A stretch of 35,830 bases of DNA from Streptomyces durocortorensis (GCF_016901035.1 NZ_JAFEUF010000053.1:1-35830); one strand, 5' to 3'. Positions 24,300-33,907 are shown, counted from the stretch's first letter. Program-made: numbers and translations. The notes: generated by a model not told the origin, from the sequence alone.

Positions 24300-25784
24300 C
24301 TACGGGCGCAGCGTGGCCTCGTCGCGCTCGACCTCGCCGTTGCGCTGGTCCAGCCTGGTGTCGAACTTCGCCAGCGGCTTCGCCTTCGCCGGGTCGTTCT
24401 CGACGGCCGCCGGGGCGACGCCCGCCCAGCGCAGGATGTCGGCGGTGGCCTTGGCCTTCTGGGCCTCGGGGAGACCGGAGACCTTCGAGCCGTGGTTGCC
24501 GCCGGGGACGGTGTAGACCGCGCTGTCCTTCGCACCGCGGCCGAGGCGGAACGGCTCCGCGCTCCACGGGTCGTTCTCGCCGTTGACGTACATCATCCGG
24601 CGGGCGTTGTGCTTGACCCAGCTGTCGATGTCCCGCATCGCGCCCCGGTCGAACTTCATCGGGATGGAGCGGGGCACGAAGTTGCGCGGGGGCTGGTAGC
24701 CGTAGCGGCTCAGGTTGCCGAGCCAGGGCTGCTTGATGTCCGGCGATCCGAGCTGGGTGCCCGCCTGGTAGTAGTACGGGGTGTACGTCTCCAGGCCCTG
24801 GTCGGCATAGCCGGAGAAGCCGACGATGGAGTCGACGGAGTTGTAGATGTCGTCGTCGGTGGCCTTCTTGGCGTCGGCCGGGAGGTCCACGCAGTCGGCG
24901 AGCAGGCTGTACTGCCAGAAGGCGAACGTGTAGTCCAGGACCGTGGCCTCGTAGGCGCGGTCGAGGGAACCGATGGTGTTGAACGTCCAGCCGGCGGCGG
25001 CGGCCTGCTCCTTGTACTTCTTCTGGAGCGGGGCCCGCCGGATCAGGGCCTCGCGCTGCACCGCGCCGAGCTTGTCGCGGCACTCCTTGGTGCCGACGTC
25101 GCGGAAGAACCGGTCGTACGCCGAGTCCTCCTTGTCGTTGACGTCGTTGGGCGCGACGTAGGCGACGACGCCGTCCATGTCCTTCGGGTAGAAGCGCTCA
25201 AAGTACGTGGCGGTCATCCCGCCCTTGGACCCGCCGGTGGCCAGCCACTTCTTGCCGTAGATCTTCTTCAGCGCGGTGAACACCCGGTGCTGGTCGCTGG
25301 CGGCCTGCCAGATGTCCAGCTTGGACCAGTCGGCCGGGGCGGGGCGCGACGGGGTGAAGAAGCGGTATTCCAGGGAGACCTGGTTGCCGTCGATGATCTG
25401 CGTCGGCTCGCTGCGGCTGGGGTTGGTCGAGACGTTGTAGCCGCTGGTGGAGAAGACCGTCGGGCGGGAGACGTCCTTGTGCAGCACGGTGATGCGCTGC
25501 TGGAACGTGCCCTTGGACGGCCGCCGGTGGTCGACCGGCTGGGTGTAGTTGAGGACGAAGTAGCGGTAGCCCGCGTACGGCTTCTCCTCGATCAGGCTCA
25601 TGCCCGGGATCGCCAGGATGCGGTCCTTGATGTCCTCGGCGCTCGCTTCGCTGCCGGCGGCGGCTCCGCTGCTCCGCTTCGCGGCCGGTTCCGCGGCGGT
25701 GGCCGCACCGGCCGAGGCCCCCGTGGCTCCGACCGTGCCTATGAGCACGGCGAGCGAGAGAACCCCTGTGAGTGACTTGCGCAT
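24300..25784 (-). CDS. Secreted S37/S28-type serine aminopeptidase (494 aa)
   Basis: A Sec signal peptide (MRKSLTGVLSLAVLIGTVGA, then ASAGAATAA) precedes an alpha/beta-hydrolase protease. The nucleophile is Ser186 in GGSKGGMTATYFERFYP, the likely acid Asp405 in NGENDPWSAEP and the base His431 in PGGNHGSKV. This is the pattern of Streptomyces secreted tripeptidyl/prolyl aminopeptidases (PS-10, MEROPS S37), often labelled S28-like. It trims N-terminal tri- or tetrapeptides from extracellular proteins. GGGGAG 6 nt before the ATG at 25784 gives the start. An inverted repeat GTTCAC/GTGAAC lies in its leader region. It is convergent with the lipoprotein gene, 46 nt apart. Confidence 0.92.
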   Translation of the reverse strand: MRKSLTGVLSLAVLIGTVGATGASAGAATAAEPAAKRSSGAAAGSEASAEDIKDRILAIPGMSLIEEKPYAGYRYFVLNYTQPVDHRRPSKGTFQQRITVLHKDVSRPTVFSTSGYNVSTNPSRSEPTQIIDGNQVSLEYRFFTPSRPAPADWSKLDIWQAASDQHRVFTALKKIYGKKWLATGGSKGGMTATYFERFYPKDMDGVVAYVAPNDVNDKEDSAYDRFFRDVGTKECRDKLGAVQREALIRRAPLQKKYKEQAAAAGWTFNTIGSLDRAYEATVLDYTFAFWQYSLLADCVDLPADAKKATDDDIYNSVDSIVGFSGYADQGLETYTPYYYQAGTQLGSPDIKQPWLGNLSRYGYQPPRNFVPRSIPMKFDRGAMRDIDSWVKHNARRMMYVNGENDPWSAEPFRLGRGAKDSAVYTVPGGNHGSKVSGLPEAQKAKATADILRWAGVAPAAVENDPAKAKPLAKFDTRLDQRNGEVERDEATLRP

Positions 25785-25866
25785 GCACGCTCCCCTTGGT
25801 TCACAACAGTCGCCGTGAACTTATCGGGGGTAACACACGCCACGCCAGACCCGGTTGTCCGTGTCA

Positions 25867-25918
25867 GCGCAAGATGTCGGCACAAAATGTCCGCACAGGA
25901 TGTCAGCAGAGGATCCAG
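25867..25918. repeat. Four-unit 13-bp tandem repeat
   Basis: Units beginning at 25867, 25880, 25893 and 25906 share GCRCARRATGTCS; the last is partial. TGTC recurs exactly every 13 nt (25862, 25875, 25888, 25901). The array spans the stop codon of the leftward SapA-like gene and lies about 80 nt upstream of the S37 aminopeptidase start, so it could be a multi-copy operator for that gene or simple duplication. Confidence 0.75.
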
Positions 25919-26358
25919 CCGGTGGAGACGGATTTCCTGCCGATCGCGCCGGTGGCCCGGACGCAGCGGTTCAGCGCGTTGACCGTGACCGGGCCCGCCA
26001 TCTTCGTGTACGAGCCCTTGTCGGAGACCGCGCGACCGCCGCGCGCCTGGAGCGCGACGCTCATCGTCCGCCGCTTGCCGGGCTTCTTGGCGACGGTCAC
26101 CGCGCAGGCGTGAGCGCGAGACTTGTAGACGCGCAGCTCTCCCGTGGAGAACCCGACCGTCTTTGCCAGGCGGCCGGAGCAGCCGGAGGCGGCCTGGGCG
26201 GTGCCCGGCGCGGCGAGGAGAGGGACCAGTCCGGCCAGCAGAGGCAGGACGAGGAGGCCGACCAGCGGCAGCCGTCGCCGCCGCCGCGTCGGTCTCGGCT
26301 CTCCGGCCGACCCCGCAGTCCCGTCCGGACCCGCCCGCCCCGCAGTCCTGTCGAACAC
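25903..26358 (-). CDS. Spore-associated protein A-like secreted protein (151 aa)
   Basis: An N-terminal basic run (RPTRRRRR) precedes a hydrophobic LPLVGLLVLPLLAGLVPLLA signal ending GTAQA, so cleavage should leave a mature chain near ASGCSG. The mature part has four Cys and the pattern ACAVTV, VSDKGSYTKMAGPVTVNA, CVRATGAIG, which resembles SapA-type spore-associated proteins of Streptomyces, from memory. The GTG at 26358 is chosen because AGGTGG lies about 8 nt upstream; the frame is open further but lacks a start signal. It follows the ABC exporter gene by 107 nt on the same strand and is probably transcribed alone. Its biochemical role is unknown. Confidence 0.75.
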   Translation of the reverse strand: MFDRTAGRAGPDGTAGSAGEPRPTRRRRRLPLVGLLVLPLLAGLVPLLAAPGTAQAASGCSGRLAKTVGFSTGELRVYKSRAHACAVTVAKKPGKRRTMSVALQARGGRAVSDKGSYTKMAGPVTVNALNRCVRATGAIGRKSVSTGWILC

Positions 26359-26465
26359 GTTCGCCCCCACCTGACATCTGTACGCCCATGCGTCCCTGGC
26401 TACGACGCAGCAGACGCGCGGGAGGTTGCACGGCACCGGGCTCCCTGCCCGGCCCCGGCGGGCTC

Positions 26466-29400
26466 TCATACGGCCGCCGGCTCGTCCTCCCCTATGCCCT
26501 CTCCGATGAAGGTGCGCCACAGCCGGGCGTACTGCCCGTCCAGGGCGAGCAGCTCGTCGTGCGTGCCGTCCTCGGCGACGCGGCCGTGGTCCATCACCAC
26601 GACCCGGTCGGCGCGGGCGGCCGTCGTCAGCCGGTGGGCGACCACCAGCGTGGTGCGGCGGCCGGTGAGCCGGTCGGTCGCCTGGTTGACGAGGGCCTCG
26701 GTGGCGAGGTCGAGGGCGGCGGTGGCCTCGTCCAGGAGCAGGACGTCCGGGTCGACCAGCTCGGCGCGGGCCAGGGCGATCAGCTGGCGCTGCCCGGCGG
26801 AGAGGTTGCGGCCGCGCTCGGCGACCTCGTGGAGGTAGCCGTCCTCCAGCGTGGCGATCATCTCGTGCGCGCCGACCGCGCGGGCCGCGGCCTCGACCTC
26901 GGCGTCGGTGGCATCGGGCAGCCCGTAGGCGATGGCGTCGCGGACCGTCCCGGCGAAGAGGTACGCCTCCTGCGGGACGACGCCGAGGCGGTGCCGGTAG
27001 GCGGTCATGTCGAGCTTGCGGAGGTCGGTGCCGTCGGCGGTGACCCGGCCGCCGGTGGGGTCGTAGAACCGGGCGACCAGCTTGACCAGGGTCGACTTGC
27101 CGGCCCCCGTCTCCCCGACGAAGGCGACGGTCTGCCCGGCGGGGATGTGGAGGTCGATCCCGGTGAGGGCCTCCTCCTCGTCCCCGTACGCGAAGGAGAC
27201 GTCCTCGAACGCGATCTCACCGCGCAGCGAGAGCACGTCGAGCGGTTCGTCCGGGTCGGCGGTCGAGGTGGGCTCGCGCAGCAGCTCCTGGATGCGGCCG
27301 AGGGAGACGGTGGCCTGCTGGTAGCCGTCGAAGACCTGGGAGAGCTGCTGGACGGGGGCGAAGAACAGGTCGATGTAGAGGAGGTAGGCGACCAGGGCGC
27401 CGACGGTCAGCGTGCCGTTGTCGATCCGGCCCGCGCCCACGATCATCACCGCGGCGGCGGCGACGGAGGCCAGCAGCTGGACGAACGGGAAGTAGACGGA
27501 GATCAGCCACTGGCCGCGTACCCGGGCCTGGCGGTAGCTGTCGCTGCGCTCGCTGTAGCGGGCGGCCCCGTCGTGCTCGCGGCCGAAGGCCTGGACGATC
27601 CGGAGACCGGCGACGGACTCCTGGAGGTCGGCGTTGACGGAGCTGATGCGGGTCCGGGCCAGTTCGTACGCCTTGACGCTGCTGCGCCGGAAGAAGAAGG
27701 TGCCGACGATCAGCACGGGCAGGGTGGCGAAGACGACCAGGGCGAGCTGGATGTCCAGGACGAGCAGCGCGACCATGATCCCGAAGAAGGTGACCACGGA
27801 GACGAACGCGGTGACCAGGCCGGTCTGGAGGAACGTGGAGAGCGCGTCCACATCCGTCGTCATCCGGGTCATGATCCGGCCGGTCAGCTCGCGCTCGTAG
27901 TAGTCGAGGCCGAGGCGCTGGAGCTGGGCGAAGATCTTCAGGCGGAGTGAGTAGAGGATCCGTTCGCCGGTCCGGCCGGTCATCCGGATCTCGCCGGTCT
28001 GGGCGATCCACTGGACGAGCACGACGACCAGGGCGATCGCGGAGGCGGCCCACACCGCCCCGATCGAGAGTTGGCTGACGCCCTCGTCGATGCCGTGCCG
28101 GATCAGGACCGGGAGCAGCAGGCCCATCCCGGCGTCGACGGCGACGAGCCCGAGACTGATGAGCAGGGCCGCGCCGAAACCCCGCAGCAGCCGGCGCAGC
28201 CCGTACGAATCCTCCGGGCGCACGGCGGTGGCCTCGTCGACCTCGGGGGTGTCCGTGGCGGGCGGCAGCGCCTCGACCTGGGCGAGGAGTTCGGGGGTCG
28301 CGGGCATGCCGGCGACGGTGGTGTCCCGCTCCTCCTCCCGGCGGATCCACAGCTCGGGGGTGATGCCGCGCTCGGCGTCGAACTCGGCGTCCAGCTCCTC
28401 CTGGAGGGCGCGGTCGTCCTCGGGGCCGGCCTCGGTGCGCTGCGGCCGGTGGCCGGGCGAGGTGGCGCCCAGCTCGTCGGGGTCGGTGAGGAGGCGGCGG
28501 TAGAGGGCGGAGGTGCGCTCCAGCTCGTCGTGGGTGCCGATCGCGGCGAGCTTCCCGCCGTCGAGGACGGCGATGCGGTCGGCGAGCTGGAGGGTGGAGC
28601 GGCGGTGGGCGATGAGGAGGGTGGTCCGCCCGGCCATCACCTGCTTGAGCGCCTCGTGGATCTCGTGCTCGACGCGGGCGTCGACGGCGGAGGTCGCGTC
28701 GTCGAGGAGGAGGAGCCGGGGGTCGGTGAGGATGGCCCGGGCGAGGGCGACGCGCTGGCGCTGACCGCCGGAGAGGGTGAGCCCGTGCTCGCCGACGGTG
28801 GTGTCGTACCCCTTCGGCAGCTCGGAGATGAACCCGTGGGCCTGGGCGGCGCGGGCGGCCGTCTCGATCTGCTCCTGGGTGGCGTCGGGGAAGCCGTAGG
28901 CGATGTTGGCGCGGACGGTGTCGGAGAACAGGAAGCTGTCCTCGGGGACGAGCCCGATGGCGGCGCGCAGGGAGGCCTGGGTCAGCTCGCGGACGTCGTG
29001 CCCGCCGATGAGGACGGCCCCGTGGGAGACGTCGTAGAAGCGGGGCAGCAGGAGCGAGACGGTGGACTTGCCGCTGCCGGACGCGCCGACGACGGCGACG
29101 GTCTCGCCGGGTTCGACGGTGAGCGAGAACCCGTCGAGTACGGGCCGGTCGTCGTCATAGCCGAACCGGACGTCGTCGAACTCGATCCCGGCCGGGGCGT
29201 CGGCGGGCAGTTCCTTGGTCCCGTCCGTCATGGACGGCTCGGTGTCGATCAGCTCCAGGACGCGTTCGACACCGGCGCGGGCCTGCTGCCCCACGGTCAG
29301 CACCATGGCGAGCATCCGGACCGGGCCGACGAGCTGGGCGAGGTAGGTGGAGAAGGCGACGAACGTGCCGAGGGTGATCTCACCCCGGGTGGCCAGCCAG

Positions 29401-30197
29401 CCGCCGAGGGCGAGCATGGCGACCTGGCCGAGGGCGGGCACGGCCTGGAGGGCGGGGGTGTAGCGGGAGTTCAGCCGGATGGTGCGCAGCCGCCCGGCGA
29501 AGAGGCGTCGGCCGACCTCGCGGAGCTTCCCGGTCTCCTGGTCCTCCTGCCCGAACCCCTTGACGACCCGGACCCCGGAGACGGCCCCGTCGACGACTCC
29601 GGCGACGGCGGCGGCCTGGCTCTGGGCGTACCAGGTGGCGGGGAAGAGGCGGGTCTTGGAACGGCGGGCGATGAACCAGAGGGCGGGGGCGACGGCGAGG
29701 GCGACGAGGGTCAGGGGCAGCGAGAGCCACGCCATGATCACCAGGGAGATGAGGAAGAGCAGCACGTTCCCGATGGTCATCGGGAGCATGAACAGCAGCC
29801 CCTGGATCAGCTGGAGGTCGCTGGTGGCCCGGCCGACGACCTGCCCGGTGGACAGCTCGTCCTGACGCTTCCCGTCGAGCCGGGTGATCGTCGCGTACAT
29901 GTCCGTACGCAGATCGTGCTGGACGTCCAGGGCGAGCCGGCCGCCGTAGTAGCGGCGGATGTAGGTGGCGATGTAGACGAGGACGGCCGCGCCGATGAGC
30001 AGCCCCGTCCAGACGGCGAGGGAGCGGGTGTGGTCGGTGACCACGTCGTCGATGATCACCTTGGTGATGAGCGGCACGAGGGCCATGACGGCCATGCCGG
30101 CGAGCGACGAGCCGAGGGCGAGCACGACGTTCCGCCGGTACCGCCACGCGTACCCGGTCAGCCGCCGGCCCCACCCCTGTTGCTCTGCGCCCGTCAC
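26466..30197 (-). CDS. Fused two-half ABC multidrug-type exporter (1243 aa)
   Basis: The order is TMD1-NBD1-TMD2-NBD2 in one chain. Walker A motifs are GASGSGKS (about residue 370) and GETGAGKS (about 1030); signatures are LSGGQRQRVALARA and LSAGQRQLIALARA; both H-loops are present (LIAHRR, VVAHRL). NBD1 has DDATSAVD, with Asp where the catalytic Glu normally sits, while NBD2 has the canonical DEATAALD. It should therefore have one degenerate and one active ATP site, as in heterodimeric exporters and fused actinobacterial exporters such as Rv0194. A charged linker of about 80 residues (EDDRALQEELDAEFDAERG) joins the halves. The GTG at 30197 has AGGAGG 6 nt upstream. It is divergent from the toxin-antitoxin pair and not evidently tied to the RiPP region. 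Confidence 0.94.
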   Translation of the reverse strand: MTGAEQQGWGRRLTGYAWRYRRNVVLALGSSLAGMAVMALVPLITKVIIDDVVTDHTRSLAVWTGLLIGAAVLVYIATYIRRYYGGRLALDVQHDLRTDMYATITRLDGKRQDELSTGQVVGRATSDLQLIQGLLFMLPMTIGNVLLFLISLVIMAWLSLPLTLVALAVAPALWFIARRSKTRLFPATWYAQSQAAAVAGVVDGAVSGVRVVKGFGQEDQETGKLREVGRRLFAGRLRTIRLNSRYTPALQAVPALGQVAMLALGGWLATRGEITLGTFVAFSTYLAQLVGPVRMLAMVLTVGQQARAGVERVLELIDTEPSMTDGTKELPADAPAGIEFDDVRFGYDDDRPVLDGFSLTVEPGETVAVVGASGSGKSTVSLLLPRFYDVSHGAVLIGGHDVRELTQASLRAAIGLVPEDSFLFSDTVRANIAYGFPDATQEQIETAARAAQAHGFISELPKGYDTTVGEHGLTLSGGQRQRVALARAILTDPRLLLLDDATSAVDARVEHEIHEALKQVMAGRTTLLIAHRRSTLQLADRIAVLDGGKLAAIGTHDELERTSALYRRLLTDPDELGATSPGHRPQRTEAGPEDDRALQEELDAEFDAERGITPELWIRREEERDTTVAGMPATPELLAQVEALPPATDTPEVDEATAVRPEDSYGLRRLLRGFGAALLISLGLVAVDAGMGLLLPVLIRHGIDEGVSQLSIGAVWAASAIALVVVLVQWIAQTGEIRMTGRTGERILYSLRLKIFAQLQRLGLDYYERELTGRIMTRMTTDVDALSTFLQTGLVTAFVSVVTFFGIMVALLVLDIQLALVVFATLPVLIVGTFFFRRSSVKAYELARTRISSVNADLQESVAGLRIVQAFGREHDGAARYSERSDSYRQARVRGQWLISVYFPFVQLLASVAAAAVMIVGAGRIDNGTLTVGALVAYLLYIDLFFAPVQQLSQVFDGYQQATVSLGRIQELLREPTSTADPDEPLDVLSLRGEIAFEDVSFAYGDEEEALTGIDLHIPAGQTVAFVGETGAGKSTLVKLVARFYDPTGGRVTADGTDLRKLDMTAYRHRLGVVPQEAYLFAGTVRDAIAYGLPDATDAEVEAAARAVGAHEMIATLEDGYLHEVAERGRNLSAGQRQLIALARAELVDPDVLLLDEATAALDLATEALVNQATDRLTGRRTTLVVAHRLTTAARADRVVVMDHGRVAEDGTHDELLALDGQYARLWRTFIGEGIGEDEPAAV

Positions 30198-30354
30198 GCG
30201 TTGCCTCCTGCTTCCCAGCCGTCCGACCTGATCTTCCGGAAGGCACCAACACGGTGGGGGGCGGATTTCATCCCTCCGCAACAAAAGGGAGCCGTGGCAA
30301 CCGCCCGGGCGGGACCACTCGTCCGGGTGACTGCAGGGAGAAGGCGGTTGCCAT

Positions 30355-30390
30355 ACACTGAAGTGTCTATACGTTCCGATATATAGATAC
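30355..30390 (+). promoter_or_regulatory. Palindromic promoter/operator of the toxin-antitoxin pair
   Basis: ACACT-GA-AGTGT is a perfect palindrome at 30355-30366. GTGTCTATA (30363-30371) and TATAGATAC (30382-30390) form an 8-of-9 inverted repeat that overlaps it. The second arm resembles a -10 box ending about 8 nt before the toxin GTG, so the mRNA may start at or near that codon. The AT-rich island contrasts with the surrounding sequence. Autorepression by the antitoxin is the usual role. Confidence 0.6.
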
Positions 30391-30397
30391 GCCCTAT

Positions 30398-30769
30398 GTG
30401 ATCGAGATCGAACCCGAGGTTCGGCTGTGGCTGATGAATCTGCCGTACCACGACTTCCTTGTGGTCGAGCACGTCGCCGAGCTGGTGCGGGAGCGCCCGA
30501 CGACGCTCGGGGAGCCGTACTCCCGGCACCTGGGCGACGGCGTCCGCGAGCTGCGGTTCAGCCTCGGCCGCCGGGGTGCGACCCGGATTCCCTACTGGCT
30601 GGCACCGGATCGCCGGATCGTTCTGCTTACCGTCTTCCGCAAGACCCGACAGCGGGAGACGGCCGAGGTCGCCCGTGCCAAGCGCGCCAAGGTGCTCTGC
30701 GAGACCCAGCACCCACGGGCCCACGATGTGTACACGCGCACAGCCGACGAGGAGAAGGAGAAGCGGTAA
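30398..30769 (+). CDS. higB: HigB/RelE-family toxin (123 aa)
   Basis: This is a Gp49-like HigB protein: VRELRFSLGRRGATRIPYW followed by RIVLLTVFRKTRQRETAEVA and a basic RAKRAK helix is the typical core. Relatives cleave mRNA at the ribosome. The GTG at 30398 has no ribosome site and lies about 8 nt after a -10-like TATAGA, which suits leaderless translation. The C-terminal tail is charged (TADEEKEKR). The stop TAA overlaps the antitoxin ATG, so the two are translationally coupled in the toxin-first order typical of higBA. Activity is inferred from family. Confidence 0.88.
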   Translation: MIEIEPEVRLWLMNLPYHDFLVVEHVAELVRERPTTLGEPYSRHLGDGVRELRFSLGRRGATRIPYWLAPDRRIVLLTVFRKTRQRETAEVARAKRAKVLCETQHPRAHDVYTRTADEEKEKR

Positions 30770-31212
30770 TGGTCAGCCACGCACGCTGGAAGCTCGCCCG
30801 CGACGAGAAGGCCGCCCAGGGGATCGCCGAGGACCCCGAGGTGGAGCGGCGGCGCGAGGAGATCTCTCTCGCGTTCGACCTCGGACAGGCCGTGTACGAC
30901 CGCCGGGCCGCCCTCGGCCTGTCGCAGACCGAGCTGGCCCGGCGCGCCGGTATGACGCAGCCGCAGGTCTCGAAGCTGGAGCTCGGCGGCACGGTTCCCA
31001 CGGTGCCTCTGCTGGCTCGGCTGGCCCGTGCCATGGAAGCGATGTTCCGGATGGAGCTGTTCGGGAGCAGCATCCGCGTGACGTTCACCGATCTCGACGG
31101 GAACACACCGGAGGAGTCCGGCGCGGAGCCGCCCTCCACGGAGCACATGTCCGCCGCCGAAGCGGAGACGGATGCGGACACGGGCACGGAGAGGGCGGCG
31201 GCCACGGGCTGA
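30769..31212 (+). CDS. higA: HigA/XRE-family antitoxin (147 aa)
   Basis: A helix-turn-helix of the XRE type occupies the middle (LGLSQTELARRAGMTQPQVS followed by KLELGGTVPTVPLLARLARA). The N-terminal 35 residues are charged and helical; the C-terminal tail after about residue 105 is acidic and disordered (SGAEPPSTEHMSAAEAETD), a likely degradation or toxin-binding arm. The ATG overlaps the toxin TAA. It should neutralise HigB and repress the palindromic promoter upstream. It is convergent with the ThDP-enzyme gene, with only 14 nt between stops. Confidence 0.9.
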   Translation: MVSHARWKLARDEKAAQGIAEDPEVERRREEISLAFDLGQAVYDRRAALGLSQTELARRAGMTQPQVSKLELGGTVPTVPLLARLARAMEAMFRMELFGSSIRVTFTDLDGNTPEESGAEPPSTEHMSAAEAETDADTGTERAAATG

Positions 31213-31226
31213 AGGGTCTGACCGGC

Positions 31227-32912
31227 CTACAGGTGCGTCGGCTCGAACATCCGCAGCAGCGCCGGGAGCACCACGACCGACGGCCCCGGGGCGGCGAGCG
31301 CCTTGCCCAAGTCTGCGGCGAGGGACTCCGGTGTCGTACGGACAGCGGGCACGCCGAAGGACTCGGCGAGGGCGACGAAGTCCGGGCGGGACAGCTCGGT
31401 GCCGGTGGCCTCGCCGAAGGCGCCCGTCATGTACTCGCGCAGGATGCCGTAGCCCCCGTCGTCGACGATCAGCCAGGTCAGCGGCAGGTCGTACTGGCGC
31501 GCGGTGGCCAGCTCCGCGATGGAGTACATCGCGCCGCCGTCGCCGGAGACCGCGAGCACGGGCTTAGTCGGGTCGGCGGCAGCGGCCCCGATGGCGGCCG
31601 GGAAGCCGTAGCCGAGCCCGCCCGCGCCCTGGGCGGAGTGCATGGTGTTGGGGCGGCGGGCGTCGAAGGCGGACCAGGCCCAGTACGCCAGGATCGTCAT
31701 GTCCCAGAAGCTGGGCGCGGCGTCGGGCAGCGCCTCGCGGACGGCGGCGAGGACCTGCTGTTCCAGGGTGAGGTCCTGGGCCTCGATCCGGACCCGTACC
31801 TTCTCCAGCACCGTGCGTACGCGCTCGGCGGCGCCCGCATCCTCACGGCGCTCGACGGCCTCCAGCAGGTCGGCCAGCGCCTCGCGGGCGTCGGAGTGGA
31901 TGCCGAGGGCGGGGTGGTTGGACTCCAGCTTCCCGGCGTCCGCCTCGATCTGGATCACCCGGCCGCGCGGGCGGAAGGTGTGGTAGTTCGAGGAGAGTTC
32001 GCCGAGCCCGGAGCCGACGACGAGCAGGACGTCCGCGTCCTCCAGGAAGTCGGTGGTGTGCCGGTCCTCCAGCCAGGAACGCAGCGAGAGCGGGTGCTCC
32101 CAGGGGAAGGCGCCCTTGCCGCCGAAGGTGGTGACGACGGGGGCGTCGATCTTCTCGGCCAGCGCGCGCAGCTTGCCGGAGGCGTCGGAGCGTACGACTC
32201 CGCCGCCCGCGATGATCACGGGCCGCTCGGCGTTGGACAGCAGGTGCGCGGCGGCGATCGTCAGCTCGGGCCTCGGGTACAGCTCGCGCGGGGTGGCGTC
32301 CATGGCGCTGACGACGGGGAGAGTCGTCTCGGCCAGCAGCACGTCCTGCGGGATCTCGACCCAGACCGGCCCGTGCGGGGCGGTCAGCGCGGACTCCCAG
32401 GCGGCGGCGATCGCGGACGGGATCTGGGACGCGGTCCGCACGGTGTGGACGGACTTCACGATGTCGCGGACGGAGGCCTGCTGGTCACGCAGCTCGTGGA
32501 GATAGCCGTGCCGCCCGCCGCCGAGGCCGGCCGTGGGGATCTGGCTGGAGATGGCGAGGACGGGCGCGGAGGCGGCAGCCGCCTCCTGGAGCGCGGCGAG
32601 CGAGGTGAGCGCACCGGGGCCCGTCGAGAGGAGCAGCGGGGCCACCTCCCCCGTGATCCGGCCGTACGCGTCGGCGGCGAACCCGGCGTTGTTCTCGACG
32701 CGGAGTCCGACGTACCGCAGCGAGGAGCGGCGCAGCGCGTCGAACATGCCGAGCGCGTGCTGACCGGGCAGCCCGAAGACGGTGGTCGCGCCGAGGCCCT
32801 GGAGGGACTCGACGACGAGGTCACCGCCGTTGCGGCCGGCCGGCGGGTCGAGTACGGCGGCGGCCTGGGCGGCGGTGAGCTGCGGCCGGTCGTCGTGGTG
32901 GTCGTGGCTCAC
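31227..32912 (-). CDS. Thiamine-diphosphate-dependent enzyme, acetolactate-synthase-like (561 aa)
   Basis: Three domains are visible: an N-terminal Pyr domain with the activating Glu73 ([15 protein letters not shown]), a central Rossmann domain ([16 protein letters not shown]) and a C-terminal PP domain with the [15 protein letters not shown] motif (about residue 456). The metal motif ends VDDGGYGI; the second Asp stands where most relatives have Asn, a conservative change still able to bind metal. The family includes acetolactate synthases and decarboxylases. The GTG start overlaps the agmatinase stop (GTGA), so the two proteins are made together and probably work in one pathway. A role in breakdown of a guanidino compound or its keto-acid product is plausible but unproven. 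Confidence 0.85.
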   Translation of the reverse strand: MSHDHHDDRPQLTAAQAAAVLDPPAGRNGGDLVVESLQGLGATTVFGLPGQHALGMFDALRRSSLRYVGLRVENNAGFAADAYGRITGEVAPLLLSTGPGALTSLAALQEAAAASAPVLAISSQIPTAGLGGGRHGYLHELRDQQASVRDIVKSVHTVRTASQIPSAIAAAWESALTAPHGPVWVEIPQDVLLAETTLPVVSAMDATPRELYPRPELTIAAAHLLSNAERPVIIAGGGVVRSDASGKLRALAEKIDAPVVTTFGGKGAFPWEHPLSLRSWLEDRHTTDFLEDADVLLVVGSGLGELSSNYHTFRPRGRVIQIEADAGKLESNHPALGIHSDAREALADLLEAVERREDAGAAERVRTVLEKVRVRIEAQDLTLEQQVLAAVREALPDAAPSFWDMTILAYWAWSAFDARRPNTMHSAQGAGGLGYGFPAAIGAAAADPTKPVLAVSGDGGAMYSIAELATARQYDLPLTWLIVDDGGYGILREYMTGAFGEATGTELSRPDFVALAESFGVPAVRTTPESLAADLGKALAAPGPSVVVLPALLRMFEPTHL

Positions 32913-33907
32913 TTGGCGTCCTCGGCTCCGGTGGTGTCCTTCTGCGCCTTAGCCGCCGCGATCTGGCGGGACATGATCGTCGTGAGCTCGTACGCGGCGT
33001 GCGAGGCAGCCACGGAGGTGATCTCGGCGTGGTCGTACGCGGGGGCGACCTCGACCAGGTCGGCGGAGACCAGGTGGCAGGAGGAGAGCCCGCGCAGGAT
33101 CTCCAGCAGCTCGCGGGAGGTGAGGCCGCCGGCCTCGGGGGTGCCGGTGCCGGGGGCGTGCGCCGGGTCGAGGACGTCGATGTCGATGGAGATGTACAGC
33201 GGCCGGTCCCCGATGCGCTGCCGCAGCTGGTCGGCGATCTCGTCGACGCCGCGCCGCATGACGTCGGCGGAGGTGACGATGCCGAAGCCCATCTTCTCGT
33301 CGTCGGTCAGGTCCTGCTTGCCGTAGAGCGGGCCGCGGGTGCCGACGTGGGAGAGGGCGGAGGTGTCGAGGATGCCCTCCTCGACGGCCCGGCGGAACGG
33401 GGTGCCGTGGGTGTACTCCGCGCCGAAGTAGGTGTCCCAGGTGTCCAGGTGCGCGTCGAAGTGGAGCAGGGCGACGGGCCCGTGCTTCTTGGCGACGGAG
33501 CGCAGGAGGGGCAGGGCGATGGTGTGGTCGCCGCCGAGGGTCATCAGGCGTGCGCCGGTGCCCAGGAGGTCGTCGGCCGCGCCCTCGATGGTCTCGACGG
33601 CCTCGTTGATGTTGAACGGGTTCGCCGCGATGTCGCCGGCGTCGGCGACCTGGGCGAGCGCGAAGGGGGAGGCGTCCTGGGCCGGATTGTACGGGCGCAG
33701 CAGCCGGGAGGCCTCACGGATGGCGTTGCCGCCGAAGCGGGCGCCGGGCCGGTAGGAGACTCCGGTGTCGAAGGGCACGCCGACCACGGCGACGTCGGTA
33801 CGCCCGACCTCGTCGAGCCGCGGCAGCCGGGCGAACGTCGCGGGCCCGGCGTACCGGGGGACGCGGGAGGAGTCGATGGGGCCGCGCGGCGCATCGGTGC
33901 TGCTCAT
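32909..33907 (-). CDS. speB: Agmatinase / ureohydrolase family (332 aa)
   Basis: The binuclear manganese-site motifs are complete: GGDHTIALP (Asp127-His128), FDAHLDTWD (Asp151, His153, Asp155) and [19 protein letters not shown] (Asp242, Asp244). This is the agmatinase/guanidinobutyrase branch of the ureohydrolases, which cleave a guanidino group to urea and an amine. The ATG at 33907 follows GGAAAGG about 10 nt upstream; the open frame extends further but has no ribosome site. It is the upstream partner of the coupled ThDP enzyme and lies downstream of a symporter gene, past a repeat-bearing gap of about 258 nt. Agmatine and 4-guanidinobutyrate cannot be told apart from sequence. Confidence 0.93.
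   Translation of the reverse strand: MSSTDAPRGPIDSSRVPRYAGPATFARLPRLDEVGRTDVAVVGVPFDTGVSYRPGARFGGNAIREASRLLRPYNPAQDASPFALAQVADAGDIAANPFNINEAVETIEGAADDLLGTGARLMTLGGDHTIALPLLRSVAKKHGPVALLHFDAHLDTWDTYFGAEYTHGTPFRRAVEEGILDTSALSHVGTRGPLYGKQDLTDDEKMGFGIVTSADVMRRGVDEIADQLRQRIGDRPLYISIDIDVLDPAHAPGTGTPEAGGLTSRELLEILRGLSSCHLVSADLVEVAPAYDHAEITSVAASHAAYELTTIMSRQIAAAKAQKDTTGAEDAK

Noticed and set aside
25867-25918. CRISPR-like array
   Set aside because: The 13-bp units are contiguous without spacers, and no cas genes are present.
28071-30386. A 771-codon plus-strand open frame opposite the ABC exporter
   Set aside because: It is a Gly/Asp/Glu/Val-rich shadow of the exporter coding strand with no recognisable domain.
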